64,000 nucleotides of DNA from Letharia columbiana (Eukaryota; Ascomycota; Lecanoromycetes; Lecanorales; Parmeliaceae): contig NW_023501064.1 of the NCBI RefSeq assembly GCF_014066305.1, forward strand, positions 469,001 through 533,000, read 5' to 3'. Made by a program: the position numbers and the translations under genes. Positions 1 to 12,438 of this stretch are shown in pieces (position 1 is the stretch's first letter; the number at the start of each line of letters is the position of its first letter). Under the pieces are notes generated by a model that was not told where the DNA came from, searched no databases, and worked only from the letters and a program-made list of their open reading frames with translations.

Positions 1-1247
1 CTCCGTGCTCGTTCTTCACGAAGCTGCCGCGCTCGTTCAGCTTCTCTGAGGCGCTCAAGGTCTTCCTGCTCCTGTAGTATTCTGGCTCGCGCAAGCGCTC
101 TGAGACGCTCAAGGTCTTCTTGCTCCCGTAGTACTCTTGCTTGCTCTTCTAATTGCTGCTGACGTCTTGCTTCCCGTTCATTTGCGAGACGCTGTCGGTC
201 TTCCCGACGTTGCTGCCTGATTTGCTCCTGTCGCTCCTCCATCGCGCGTTGTCGGTGCACACGTTCAAGAATGCTGGCTCGCTCCCGAGCTTCGCGTTCT
301 TCCCGTTCGATTCTTTCTTGATACTCTCGTTGTCTAAGCTCTCTCTGTCTGATTCTCTCTTTCTCGACATGATATCTGTGATTAGGTGATAGAGATCGGG
401 TGCGTCGACCGTGTTCACGATTCGCTTCCAGTGGGGAGAGTGACTCGTCTTCGTCCTCTTCGCTAGATTGATGGATAACAGCAGGGGTAGGGCTTCTTCC
501 TCTCCGCCCACGCCCAAGGGGATGGTGAGTGGGATGGCGTTCGGGAGGCTCCATTGGTATGACGACTGGATGTTCTCCTCGAACCAGCGGTACGAAATGC
601 GTTCTAGGAGGTGGTGGAATTGGTGGCTGCTGTTGGATGACAGCTGGGCCACGTTCCGACTTTTTCGTTTTTCTGACAACATAATACTGCATCTTCCCTT
701 TCTTCTCTTCATTCTTGGATGAGAATGGGTTCCAAAACTTGATGTTCAGTGCCAGACCCCCAATCGGACCTCTTGATGTCTCCATACTTCTTGGACGGAG
801 TCGCGAGCTTTCCAAATCCATAGGTTCGATCGGAACAATATGAGGCTGCAGGGGACGTCTCAAGTCGGAGGCCGAGGCAAGACGGTCTCCGAGGTTGGCA
901 ACCTCAGGATGCCTGCATGGCTGGCTGCGAGTCCCGTAACGGCAAGGTACCACCTGCTCTCTTCTTTCACGAGTTTCATCGGGGTAGACAACATGGAATT
1001 GTTCGATCCTGCACATCTGACTCGGTGGAGTATCTGACTCTAACTGTCGGGAGAGGGGCCCTAGGCTTTGATGAGGTTTTGAAGGCTTTTGGGCCTTGGG
1101 GAACAGGATTTGGTTCTGTTGGCGAGATAATTCAACCGCACTTGTCTGTGAGTGCCTGGAGGCTGGACCACTATCAGACGGTTGCCTTGCAAAGATGGGA
1201 AAGTGGACTTACCGAGACAATTGCTGAAGGACCTTCGGAGGAGACAT
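1..1247 (-). CDS. Charged coiled-coil protein, C-terminus beyond the window
   Basis: No function recognised. Two exons: 1213-1247 (start MSPPKVLQQLS) and 1155 down to base 1, where the frame is still open. The intron 1156-1212 is 57 bp with donor GTAAGT, a CTGAT branch motif and acceptor CCTCCAG; the frame is kept across it. About 396 codons are visible. The N-terminal half is polar and proline-rich with a KFWNPFSSK stretch (around 730 on the minus strand), then a Q/P-rich part, an acidic EEDEDE patch and, from about 360 to 1, a long Glu/Arg/Gln-rich segment with repeats such as ARILQEQEDLERLREAE that should form a single long helix or coiled coil. Such proteins occur across filamentous ascomycetes as hypothetical proteins. 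The reading is missed by a simple ORF search because it has no stop inside the window. Confidence 0.8.
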
Positions 1248-2990
1248 ACTCTAAGCGGACATTGCACAGGAACGTGGCACGTCCTTGAGCATTTGAGCCT
1301 TTTCAAAAGGAAATCCGGTAGCTTTGGGGGTCTATTGACGAGTCTGAAACAAGGCCCGAGGGGACGATGAGCCGCTTGGGATGTAAGTTAGGGTCCAGGT
1401 ATTTTGGGATAAATATAATATAGGATTTGGCTCTGTGAGCTATGAGACCTTTTGTAGGATTAAAGGAAGGAATAATGAGTAGCGTCTACTTATATCTTCT
1501 TTAGTAGCTAAATGCTGAGTCTGTTGACCTTGAGCCTCTGAGCGCTTTCCTGATGCGGTTAGCCTCTGGGCATGAGGCGAAGCAGACATACCTTACCTAC
1601 TTCATAGTGGTGGTGTCGCAGCACCCTCCCGTGCAAGAAATGCTACTCAGTGTCACATAATTGTCCAAGCGCTGTGGCATTTTTTTGAGGCTCTTTGGAG
1701 GCAATTCGATGATTTTGATAGCATGACTGGTGCCCTTTGGTTACATTCACCTTCTGAAGCATGGAAGCACTGGCTGGTAGCCGCCGAAATGGAAATATCT
1801 CAAACTCCGGGGGTTACATCCTTGCTTGCTGCGCACCCCCAAACAAACAAATCCTCGAAAAGCACCAACATTTCTGCCCACTTGCCACCCTCGTTGACGT
1901 CGATTGTCTTACCATTAAGCCTCAAAGGAATAATGACAGCAAGTCGCTGCCACCACTAACCGCATGCTCATCTGACCTCCCAAGCGTCCGCAGAACCCGC
2001 TGGCTGGTGGCCGGTAGCCTTTCTTCTAAGCTGCAAACATCTCGTTCATCTCACCGAAAGCACGGCCTCTAAGCACTGCCAAAATAGGGCATGCCAGTCA
2101 TTCGTTATATCGTGGCGAATGTTATCACACGCTTCCAGAGAAAATTCTGCGGGAGCCCGACGCTCTACCTAGCTTGAAGACCAGTCTGTCACTGCGGCGA
2201 AGATCACTAATGGACTTCCAGTTTAGCCTCCTGGAGATACTACTACATAATGCTCCCGCCTGAGCTGTCACTGCCAGTAAGCTGACGATATGCATGCCTG
2301 CGGTGGTGAGATTGTTTATCTACAAGGCGCAATGCGCGATATTGATTCCCTATCTTCCTTTCTGTTTCATCATTCAGTTGTGGGAAAAAAGTTTTGGTAT
2401 GGTGAGATGGATCATGATGGTTGCCACCGATGACAGGGAAGCGTGGTCAAGGACGAGGCTACATACCTCGCTGATGTCTACACCTGATAGCCTTGCGAGC
2501 CTGGCATTCCACGACTGCAACACGGGGAGCCCAGAGATGCTGATGTCAAGATGCGGACTTTGAGTTTTCAAAACATCACAAGATCAAATCAAGCCGTCAT
2601 GGAAGCACCGACGAGACTCATCGTTGAAGTTGCCATGATCGTTGCTGAATCTTAAGCCAAATTCAAACGGCAACTGCGAATACGACGGCCTAGTACAGCA
2701 ATACGTTTTACCATTCTCTGGCCCATGCACAGTGTTATTGCGAATGTTGTACAGAAGCTCTTGGAAGAGACTCAACTCCAACATCATCCGTCGGGATCGG
2801 TAGCAGCGTATCTGGACTGTGATGGATTTCTGTCCTTATTTGGGTCTTATTATATTATCTTTGCGTCCAGGTCTATTGTCGATACTAGCGTTCTCCGCCA
2901 GACTCGGAACCAGTCTTCCAATTATGCTGAACATTTATCCCAAGGGTAATTTGATCCCATGATTCTACAAATGAATCACGTGAAATCCCA
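1248..2990. other. Intergenic stretch, no supported gene
   Basis: Only short overlapping frames on both strands with no recognisable domain and no consistent splice structure. I see no tRNA cloverleaf or repeat here. Confidence 0.5.
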
Positions 2991-3653
2991 TCACATTAAT
3001 GATTTCGGCGCCTCAGCACCAAGCACAGGTGCCAACCCTGGATCCCCCTTCGCCATCGCCCTCTTGTACCCCTCCCTCGCGCCCACTCTTTTCAGATACG
3101 CAATTACATTCGGATACGATTCCAAACTGTACGGCATAAACAGCCTCATCGTCGTCAAGCTTACCACCGTCATGATATCGGCAGCAGTGAACTCTTTCCC
3201 CGCCAACCACTCATTGTCCTTTAGCCTGTCATTGATGAGACCAATAGCATGCTCTCGTCTTGACACCGCCGCTCCCATGACCTGATTCTCGGCAGGCAAC
3301 TGCGCCATTCGCAAAAACATATTCCTGCTCACCGAGAGCTGCAGCGTGCCATTTGCAAAGTGCAACCAGTATAGATAATCCGCATAATTCTTCTCCTCCG
3401 GCCCTACCACTAATTTTCCCTCGCCATATTTCACAAGTGTGTATTCCATGATCGCCCCAGACTCGGCGAGCGTGACGTCGCCATCCGTGATGATGGGTGC
3501 GGTCTCCAATGGGTGCAGTTTCTTGAGTTCCGGTGGTGCGAGCAGGGGAGAGCGGTCGTAGACTTTGAGTCGGTAGTCAAGGCCAAGTTCTTCGCAGAGC
3601 CAGACTATGCGTTCGGATTGGGAACGGCCGAGGTGATGGACCGTAAGGACCAT
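2991..3653 (-). CDS. Glutathione S-transferase
   Basis: A 220-residue GST, presumably conjugating glutathione to electrophilic xenobiotics in the cytosol. The N-terminal thioredoxin-like domain begins VHHLGRSQSERIVWLCEELG (residues 4-23) and contains the cis-proline region TAPIITDGDVTLAESGAIMEY with the ES glutathione-binding pair. The helical C-terminal domain carries WLAGKEFTAADIM (about residues 145-157), the usual N-capping box of the class. Length fits the family. I start at 3653 (MVLTVHHLG) because GSTs begin just before the first beta strand. An in-frame ATG at 3728 would add 25 residues unlike a GST, and a donor-like GTACGT near it suggests a 5' UTR intron. The region upstream is extremely G-rich. 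Confidence 0.92.
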   Translation of the reverse strand: MVLTVHHLGRSQSERIVWLCEELGLDYRLKVYDRSPLLAPPELKKLHPLETAPIITDGDVTLAESGAIMEYTLVKYGEGKLVVGPEEKNYADYLYWLHFANGTLQLSVSRNMFLRMAQLPAENQVMGAAVSRREHAIGLINDRLKDNEWLAGKEFTAADIMTVVSLTTMRLFMPYSLESYPNVIAYLKRVGAREGYKRAMAKGDPGLAPVLGAEAPKSLM

Positions 3654-3727
3654 TGTGGATGGGGCAGATACGGTGAGTAAGTTCGTTTGTTGATATGTAA
3701 GAGATATTACGTACCGGAGGCCGCTCA

Positions 3728-3774
3728 AAGACGGCGGGGGCCGGGGGCCGGGGGCCGGGGGGGGGGTTGATTGG
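3728..3774. repeat. G-rich tract with 7-bp GGCCGGG repeats
   Basis: Runs of five or more G alternate with CC in a short tandem array and end in an eleven-G run. It lies just upstream of the GST coding start and has the spacing of a potential G-quadruplex on the plus strand. Confidence 0.6.
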
Positions 3775-4041
3775 CCATGGCGTCAGAGGCCCCCCGCTGC
3801 GCCTCTGGGCCCCCACACAAAGCCCCCGAAGTCGGAGAGTTTCGGGTGCCAACCGGGGGCCAGTCTCAACCGAGGGAGGGGCTGCGCGGATCTTTTTCAA
3901 GAGCCTCAAGTAGGCTGTGCTTGTGAGCTTGTGAAACAGCCTGATAGCCTGTTGTTCCTTTTCTCTCCACTACCACACTCCCTACGAAGAGTCTGTAAGC
4001 GGACAGGCTCTGCGGGCAATCGGCCGAGGAACGGGGGGGCG

Positions 4042-4107
4042 CTCCGGTGAAGAGCATTCTCCGGTGAAGAGCATTCTCCGGTGAAGAGCATTCTCCGGTG
4101 AAGAGCA
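4042..4107. repeat. 17-bp tandem repeat, 3.9 copies
   Basis: The unit ctccggtgaagagcatt repeats perfectly at 4042, 4059 and 4076, with a fourth copy truncated at 4107. Confidence 0.95.
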
Positions 4108-4432
4108 AGATGGGTGTGTGATCAGTATCGTACGATGAAGGCGATTAAGTAGTATCGCGGGATAGAAGCTGCTGGGACTGAGACGCCGAAACGTTGTCCT
4201 AGATCACTGATACAAGGTAAGTGGTAAGTAATCAACTTCGATCATCATTCTTTATCATCACTCCCTCCGCGAATAGTCTACCTATAAGCTCGAACTTTCA
4301 ATTTAGAAAATTTGATATATTATTATTATATATATTAAGAATATATTTATAAGTTTTTATAAAAAGTGATGGTTCGGTTATTAAGTAATGATATATCGAA
4401 GTATAGATTATTAAGTTTCTTTGAAATAGTTT

Positions 4433-4466
4433 CGGGGTAGCTCGCTCCGGGGTAACAGCTACCCCG
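4433..4466. repeat. 10-bp perfect inverted repeat
   Basis: Arms CGGGGTAGCT (4433-4442) and AGCTACCCCG (4457-4466) flank a 14-bp spacer. An inner pair, CCGGGGTA and TACCCCGG, also pairs. The left arm plus one base recurs at 24206-24216. Confidence 0.7.
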
Positions 4467-4996
4467 GAACTTACTAATGCTGATATATACCCAGGGGTAA
4501 ATATCTCATATCAGCCAAACCACCAAAAAAATGAGGCTTGGCACGGTTTCCTGCTCAGACCCACTGCGTGGGGCCACTGAGACTACTTAACAACACGATT
4601 TTGACAAGTGACGTGACAACTGATAACACACCTCTGGTATCATGATCATCAGAATCCAAGTGAACACCATCCTTTTACCTTTCGAGAATCACTGCATGAA
4701 GTTTTTCCCTACGCCACGATCCCTGGCAGTCCTGTTGCCCTGTCCCAATCAACAAACAGCTGGTACTTGGCATTCACGCCTTCCTGATGAAGCCTGCATC
4801 TTATTCTCTGTGCCAATCCCATCAACGCTGTCTTGGTATTGGCCTTGGTGGCCTCGTCTTGCTAGATCCTAGCGTCGATTGAAGATCCGCCCTTTGATAA
4901 TGGTAAGACGCTCCGTGGATCTGCTGTTCGCCGTCAAAGGATTTTCCTTGAGTAGATGCTCACAAACAGCTCGTCCAGTCTTCTCATCAAATCACC

Positions 4997-5791
4997 ATGC
5001 CGGTCTCGCAGGATCCTTCCTTCACCACCATGCCGCGAGAAATCCGAGACATGATATACGACCTCTGTCTCGTATACCCCGTAGAGCTCGCAGTCCTTCC
5101 CTCGCGTCGTGACAGAGACGACATCGCTACAGGCAGCGCTCTCGGATGGCCGTCTGCTCCCTTACTCGCAGTCAGTTCGATGCTTCGAGCTGAGGCGGCC
5201 CACGCTTTCTACGGCAAGAACAGATGGATGCTATCTTGCATGATACTATCTGACGAGGAGCCGGAGGTTCCGCTACCGGCCCTGTTCTGGTCTCACGTGC
5301 GCCACGTGTCGGTTAGGTTCGACTGCGACGTGGTCGATCCAACAGAGATGGGGAGGATATCTCGGGAGCTGTTCACGGGCCAGAACGCCTCTCTCGCGGA
5401 TGTTGCGCGCACCACGGCAATCCATGAAGAGCGCAAGGAACACCTCGTGGAGGTTTGGGCGAAGATGTGCCGTGCTCTTGACATTTGGAACTTACAGCTC
5501 GTGTCGCTGCAGATGGACTTTACGCATTGTTATTGTCCCAGCGGATGCTGTCGGATGATCTCGGATGCTAACGTGGAAGCACTTAGTTGGATTCGCCCTT
5601 CGGAGCCTCCAGAAAAGACCGTATCGATTGCAACAGGCTTGATCAGTGAGGCGGAGCAGGCTCATATGCATCTGATGGGTCGAAAGTGCAAAAAGTGCGT
5701 CGATACTCCCTGGGAAGACCGGATGACGCTCGAAAAGTTGTATTGCAGAGACCCCTTACGGTCACTTTTGGGAGTGAGAGGGAGGAATTAG
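4997..5791 (+). CDS. F-box/2EXR-like fungal protein
   Basis: A single-exon, 264-residue protein. Residues 9-22 (TTMPREIRDMIYDL) match the start of the F-box-like/2EXR motif that is greatly expanded in filamentous ascomycetes, where a short helical N-terminal box is followed by a variable body. Further matching features are LLAVSSMLRAEAAHAFYGKN (about 55-74) and a Cys-rich patch CYCPSGCC in the middle. Proteins with this layout are usually annotated as hypothetical; a ubiquitin-ligase adaptor role is possible but unproven. The second ATG (residue 12, MPREIRDM) is an alternative start. It stands alone, with gene-poor DNA upstream. Confidence 0.8.
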   Translation: MPVSQDPSFTTMPREIRDMIYDLCLVYPVELAVLPSRRDRDDIATGSALGWPSAPLLAVSSMLRAEAAHAFYGKNRWMLSCMILSDEEPEVPLPALFWSHVRHVSVRFDCDVVDPTEMGRISRELFTGQNASLADVARTTAIHEERKEHLVEVWAKMCRALDIWNLQLVSLQMDFTHCYCPSGCCRMISDANVEALSWIRPSEPPEKTVSIATGLISEAEQAHMHLMGRKCKKCVDTPWEDRMTLEKLYCRDPLRSLLGVRGRN

Positions 5792-6180
5792 CCCGAGGGA
5801 CGGGGATGGGTCGTGGCTAGGAAAAGCACAACGCTTGGTGTGCCATGTTGCACCTGAAACGTTAGTGCACCTGATTCCAGTGCGTTCTAGCGACTTAGCA
5901 CGGCATGGGCATTGATTCCTGGATGCGGGCCCTGAAGTTGGACACACGGGTCACGCGAATTTTCATAGCAAACACCCAAAGCCGGCAACTGATCAATCCT
6001 CCCCCGCAGCGGCTCCGGGACCTCGAGACATCCTCCTCTGCTTGTTGTAATCTGAGTGCTTTTCAGCATCAATGGTCAGATGTTATCGACCTTTGAATTC
6101 TTCTCATTAATTCCGCCCATTCTATATTCTATGTTTGTGAAGCAGGGCCTGGAATTCAAGAGAAGCGTACGAAACAGAAA

Positions 6181-7197
6181 TTACTTAGGTGCTTCCGGCC
6201 ATGATCGGAAGATGAAGCGTAGATTGTCTGGAGCTTGATCGGGCCACTCCTTCTGGATCAAGTCCATCATTGAATCGTAAAGAAGCCGATATGCGTCTGG
6301 TCGAAAATGCAGCCCTGTGTCGATCTTAGCCATCCCAGCTTTCAAGATCTTCGCAGTACCAATAACTCACCGTCACTCAGCAGCTTCTCCAGAACTTCAC
6401 TCCTCGCCACCTTCTTCGAGCCTACCAGTGGTTTGCCCCCTTTCCATCCAGCCTTTGCCATGAAGATGGACCAAACGTCAAGCACGGCAACTCCAACCTC
6501 TGCTCCGACTTGACGACAAGCATCTGCGTACTCCTTTGTGTGCTCTGCGGACCTTAGTGGATCCTTGTATCCCCGGGCTCGCTCGGATGTTTCCATCTGA
6601 TACTCGTTGACGGGGGGAGGCGTGAGAAGGATCAGTCGAGGTTTCTGTGCAACGACGCTTGAATGCTCAAGGATATCTCTCAGATTCTTCTTGTATTCGT
6701 TGAGCGGTATCTGCTGACCTGTCGCACTCCCTGGTAGGCACGCGTCATTGGCGCCGAAGAAGACGGCCTTATCCAATAGGAAATAAGCTAGATGTATTTC
6801 AAGAATGCTCTTTCGGGCGTACCATGAACCTAAGACGTGCTTGCTCTGGCTTGGGCATGAAGCCGGGTAAGGCTAGTATTGCATTGGCCGTATTATATCC
6901 CTAGTCTCTCAGCTTCGCTCGACTGCTATGCATAGAGATAGGTGGCATACGGAAAAGCCCCTGTTGATAACATCCAGCCGTCTAATGAAAGCTAACAGGC
7001 GCGAATAACGATTAGAATCCGGTTAACTACACAGGCATTGGTGCAAGACCCGTATGGGGCTTCTGATGTGAAAACCGGAAGAGTCTAGTCATACCATCTT
7101 GCAACGCTGGACAAAATGCAAAGCCAGCTGCTTGACTACACGACTGCTGGATCAAGCTGTCGCCAAACAGCAGGAACTGGTCGTATGGGCCTTGCAT
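6181..7197 (-). CDS. iah1: Isoamyl acetate-hydrolysing esterase (SGNH hydrolase)
   Basis: Five exons (7095-7197, 6951-6991, 6823-6900, 6371-6767, 6181-6314) join to a 250-residue Iah1-type esterase; introns are 103, 50, 55 and 56 bp. Block I is LLFGDSLIQQ (nucleophile Ser14). RGFSGYNTA follows across intron 2, then block III FFGANDACLPG (GAND, residues 79-82), ITPPPV-like LLTPPPVNEY, and the Asp-His pair in SDGLHFRPD (Asp206, His209) split by the last intron. All blocks fit the yeast Iah1 family, which hydrolyses small acetate esters in the cytosol. Every catalytic residue is present, so the gene looks functional. The start at 7197 (MQGPYDQFLLFGDS) is the only one giving the expected short N-terminus. 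Confidence 0.93.
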
Positions 7198-10100
7198 GGG
7201 AACCTATACCTTTGTCAGTATTTTCGAATGGGAAAAGGACAACGCTTTGGTACAAGCATCTTGTGTCGAGATGTGTTTTTGATGCCTAATACCTGAACTT
7301 AAGATTATCCGTCACGTATCCCTTGATATGAAACTAAGAGTACCACCGATATATGTAAATTTAGAGGCCAGTTTTATTATATTATAATGGTGAGGCCAGC
7401 TATTGAACTGGGTTGGAAAGTATAGTCTTATCGTATGCATCTTGCAGTAAAGCCGAAAGTCGTCTTTGGGTGTTCTGAGCGGGAGATTGTACCAGTAATT
7501 ACGGCTTGTCTTCGTCGGAAGGATCTAATCTTCTGGTGCGAAGCCAGTCTTGTCGAGAGTCATCATTGGAGGGCCCTTGGAATTATATGCGAGATGAGGG
7601 CAACTACGATGGGCAGAACAGCTGTTCAAATTGCCAACAAAATATACTTGTAAGTCCAACCCTGGACTGTGCGGGCGCTTATTCAGCTCGAGATTGGTAC
7701 CATCTGTAAAAAGACGGCAATTTGATAAAGCACGAAAATTTTGAAAAGTTTAACGACTGCCTGCGAATAAAGACAGAGGAGTGAGGCCCGAAAATGGAGT
7801 AACTAAAGCTGAGATTACTGTTAGTTCTGCATTAACTTATGGAGAGGAGCTACACCTCACAGAGGCAGAGCCAGTTTAGACGCGTTCTCGAAAAGGAGGT
7901 ATTTACGGGCTCAATATCCTCGAACAGTCGGAATTGTTGATATCTTGGCAACAGAGTACAAAACTATCAATAAAAAGCCGAGATGGCTTGAGAGGTTTGT
8001 TTGAGGGACGTCTAGTCTAGGCCCAATCATCATCAAAAACAATGTAATTGCATACGTCTGTCACTGAAGGAAGGTACGGAGCAAGAAGCTCTTCAGACGA
8101 ACGTTAGATCACATGAGCGGGCCTTGGGGTCGATCATCCTAATTCACTGAACATTGTATCAAACCTTGCGATCCTGAGCGATTTGAAGGCAACTTTGAGA
8201 GTCCGACGGCTCTATGATCGTGTGTTATTGGGCGACTCCGACGCTTGGTTCTGCATCAAGACGTTGAAAATCCTCAGAACCTGGCGTTGAGCCATCGTTT
8301 GCAGGGAGAATATGAGGAGGCCGAGAGCTCTACAGGAGTGTCCTTCGTAGAGAAAGGAAAACGAAGCCGGGCTGACACCCAGCGGACTACGATGACATTG
8401 GCCGATTGTATATGGAGCAGCCGCACAGAAGCATTTACAGATGAAGATGATTGATGGATTTCATCCGTAATCTATCTTGGTTGTAAGATTCTGTCCCACT
8501 TTAACGTACAACGTTTAATATCTAATTTATATACTCTTTGCTCTTTTTCTCCCACACCACAACCTTGGGCCTCTTGGCCTTCACTTCTTATCTCTCCGCA
8601 TTGCGCTCGTTTGGACAATCAACTGCTTTAGAGCTTCTCTCAACATTTGAGCCCTGCACTATTGCCGCACTGGCACTTTTTATTTACGTTATCACCTCAT
8701 CGTTGAACTTAATACTGAGTTCATTTTAGGTCATTTTGCATGCATGGTTCGTAAGGTCGTACATTTTGCGCCCACCCTTCCTCCCTTTCTCCCTTCTTGC
8801 TTTTAATTTTTCTCCACGCACTTCTGTCTAACTTCACTTTTTGTCGTTGCAAAAGTTCTGTTTGGTCAGGGTCTGCTGTCAGAAATTGGCGTCGGGTCAA
8901 GATCCAAGTGCTAATGATCGCGGAACCACTGGCTATCTTGTCACTGACGAGTATCAGGTCGGGCCGCGGTTTGGTCTGCCCACTGTATCTCCGACCACTT
9001 CGAAAGCGTCCCCTTGCCGGCTTTTGTTGCGTTTGGCCATGTCAGCTGGTCTTATCACATGACTATTACCCTTGGGTTGGGTTGATCCTTTCTTCGGTTC
9101 GAGGCGGTAGAGGCGAAGAAAACCCGAGTGTCCTTGGATCGAATCTAAGACATCGTAAGTCGTAAACCCACCCTCAGAACATACGTGCTTATTTAGATTC
9201 GTTCACGAGTTTGTAGAAAGCCACAGTTGTGGAGTTGATCGAGGAAGAAGGATTTGCCGTGTGGTCCTGTATATTTTTCCAAGACATACTTTTCAGTTCA
9301 GCCGTCAGACATCCTTGTTGTCCATCGTCAGGTGTCACTTCAGGCAATATCTTGGACACATCTGGCTTTCCGTCGACACGACCTCTTTTGCTCTACGGCC
9401 ACCGTGATTACGGGATAAAAGACCGTAGTCCTGTTGCTACAAACGCTTGCGCTCTGGTATTGAAGCTGCTCGCGGTTCTGATCCTATTACCCATGTAACG
9501 ACAGGACAACCGTCTATATCGCAGCGAGATGCCGCCCTCCCTCTTTCCTATCCCCTCCCGCGGCCTCTGAGAATGGAGTGTTTGGATAAGAAGGTTTTTG
9601 TAGAAGCTGGTGAGGAAGATGGTTATTGGCTGCTGGAGATTTTGTATGACATCGCTAGAATGTTGAAAATCTTTTTCTGAGCAAATTCGACTCGTTGCAT
9701 CCACCCCTTTAGTTGCGGTGGCGACTCCGCATTTTGAGCGGAGGATACACCATTTGCGGCGGAGTTCTGCAACATCTGAGGCTGGCTTATTGACGAGCTC
9801 GCCCGTGCCATCTGGATTTGCGAAGCTAGGTATGCATGTTCCTTGACAGGCCGTGCAGATCGAGTGGACCATATAGTACCCACGGCCTTTTCCCGGGTCT
9901 TTCCTCGAGATGCATTTAAGTGCCTGGTGTCCCCGGCCTAACGATTAGCCTGTTGGGGAACCTTTCGCTGTTGAGCTTATTCTGAGCATTTTGTATGGCC
10001 ACGCTGACGAAGGAATAATCCTTTGGTACTCGCTGTTCCCGTCAGTAGGAAGATGTCTGGCGACCACAAGTAGTGTGTTTATTGAATGCTTGTAGACCAC

Positions 10101-12016
10101 GAGCATACTCGCTCAGCTCCGACTTTTACATGTGCAACATCCGCCTACCGTGGCCATTCCATAGCCGTGTGATCTTCGCGCTCCCCTGAAGGCGTGGATC
10201 GTATCTGTTTGTAGTTTCTGCCTGTCTCCCACCCATGGACATCTATCTGGATTCGTGGCTTCGAAACGACCAGTGGAGATAGCTGAGCGAATAGTTTGGT
10301 TCGGTAACTTCAATGATTGTCGGCGCTTCCGCAGCGATAGAGCTTAGGTCGTGTCTTGTGCTAGCGACTGCTCCAGTATACGATGATGGTGGTGTGCTCT
10401 TGTTCCGAGCATGGATCGTAAATCTCGCTGCTTGTGTGCGGTTGTTATCCAGGAATATTTTAGTCCCCAAGCTTGTTTTCCTTCCGTAGTCTTGTAAGAC
10501 GAGCCAGTCCCAAATATTGAGCTTATGGCAGTCGGAAGTGCCTGGAGGTCTGTAGTGCATGGTGCTGTAAGAGCTGGCGTCTGTTGTAGTGAACGGATGC
10601 GTACTAATGAGTGAGTGCATGGATGAAGTCTTATTTGCCGGGTTGAGGGTGGGGTTGTTTTATTTTCGATTGCGAAGACCGCCAATGTTGAAACACCCAG
10701 CTTTACACTGCCTTCCCCTCACCGTCGCACAACGGGCACAATCCTAGCAGCTATAGGTGTGTAGCTTGCCCTATGGCGACCGCCTCTCATCAGATCCACC
10801 AAAGTCAATCTTCGCCTAGAATGAGCATCCTCGGATCCTCTTGGGTCTTCGAATGTGATCGATATCATATACTCGGTTACTTGCCCGCGCACATGTCACA
10901 ACATGTTGGGCCCATTGTGGTCGACACACGCGATCCTCTCCATCGCTTCGTACCCGACACGGTTAGCGAAACTGAACGGAGATTCCATCCGTAGATATCG
11001 TACCCGACATATCAGACCACCGGTACAATATGACATTTGTCCAAAATCCTGACGCAGCGCAAAACTAGCCAGGCTGAGGCTTGATAAGATTCTAGATGCC
11101 CATGCTCGAAGAACCACGTCGAAGAATGTCAAAGTGACTGCGGCCATCGTTGTACGCCGTGACATGATCAACTTGAAGCTTATAGCTCTAAGACCGGGAA
11201 TACAGGAGCCAGTTCAGTCCTTGCGATACACCCGGAAAAAGTTTCATGGTCACTGGCGTCATGACTTGAAGCGGTGTCTTGAAAGAGGCGCAGCTTGCTG
11301 ACTTCGTGTCCTTTGAAGCCATTGGCCCAGCCTTGGTGACCCCGAGGCCAGGATTGGCACTCGAGAAACGATGGGAATGCCGTTGAGTCAAAGATCAAGT
11401 CATTTTTGCACTGGCATACGACGAGGTCAGCTAGAATCATACATCAAAGGAAGTGCTGGTTCTCTTCTTCCCACCGCAAGGAGGAACGCCGATGTAGTAT
11501 TAAAACAAGATGCTCGGAAATGGCCTCGATCTCTATTTTGAGGCAACGATGACCTCGATGGGATACTGACGACGACAATGAAAAGGGTCTCAATGGAAAG
11601 GGCGCTCTGGTAGCCTAAGTTCACTTTCTGCTAGGAGCCCTCGAGTAGCTCTCCTTGAAGGGATAACACAGGTTGGATTGACGGTACCTTGGCAATGGAA
11701 GTTTGGTCGTCTATCAGTCTCTAGCTTCGGCCGCTAGAGAAAGCGACCCGACTTCACTTCGTGAGAGCAAATAATTATATATTTATTATAGATTCAGATT
11801 GATGATCTTGCAACGATTTTTGGAACTATGGAATGATGGTTTCTGGTCCTTTTGTATTCCACCACACTTTTGCGGATCACAAAAAACAAGGGGGGCCCTC
11901 GCATGCATTACAACCTAACGACTCTGCACAAAGTCTTACTAACCGTTACACTAGATCAAAAGAAAACTAGTAATTCGTTATTAAACAGTAACTTATACTA
12001 GTTGTAGGCTTCAGGG
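7198..12016. other. Long stretch without a convincing gene
   Basis: About 4.8 kb with only short frames. 8520-8830 is pyrimidine-rich on the plus strand, like a fungal promoter or 5' UTR, but no conserved protein follows it. Minus-strand frames at 9623-9883 and 11180-11440 give plausible amino-acid composition but no recognisable domain or splice pattern. This may be eroded coding or transposon DNA, or hold a non-coding transcript. No tRNA or rRNA was seen. Confidence 0.45.
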
Positions 12017-12411
<395 letters not shown>

Positions 12412-12438
12412 GCGCACAATTGAAGAAGTACGTGTGCA

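Larger units (their letters stand above)
3775..4996. other. Gene-free stretch with AT-rich core
   Basis: Contains a 17-bp tandem repeat (4042-4107), a strongly AT-rich block around 4300-4420 and an inverted repeat (4433-4466). No gene is supported. The AT-rich block could be an old RIP-mutated fragment, but it is too short to identify. Confidence 0.45.
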
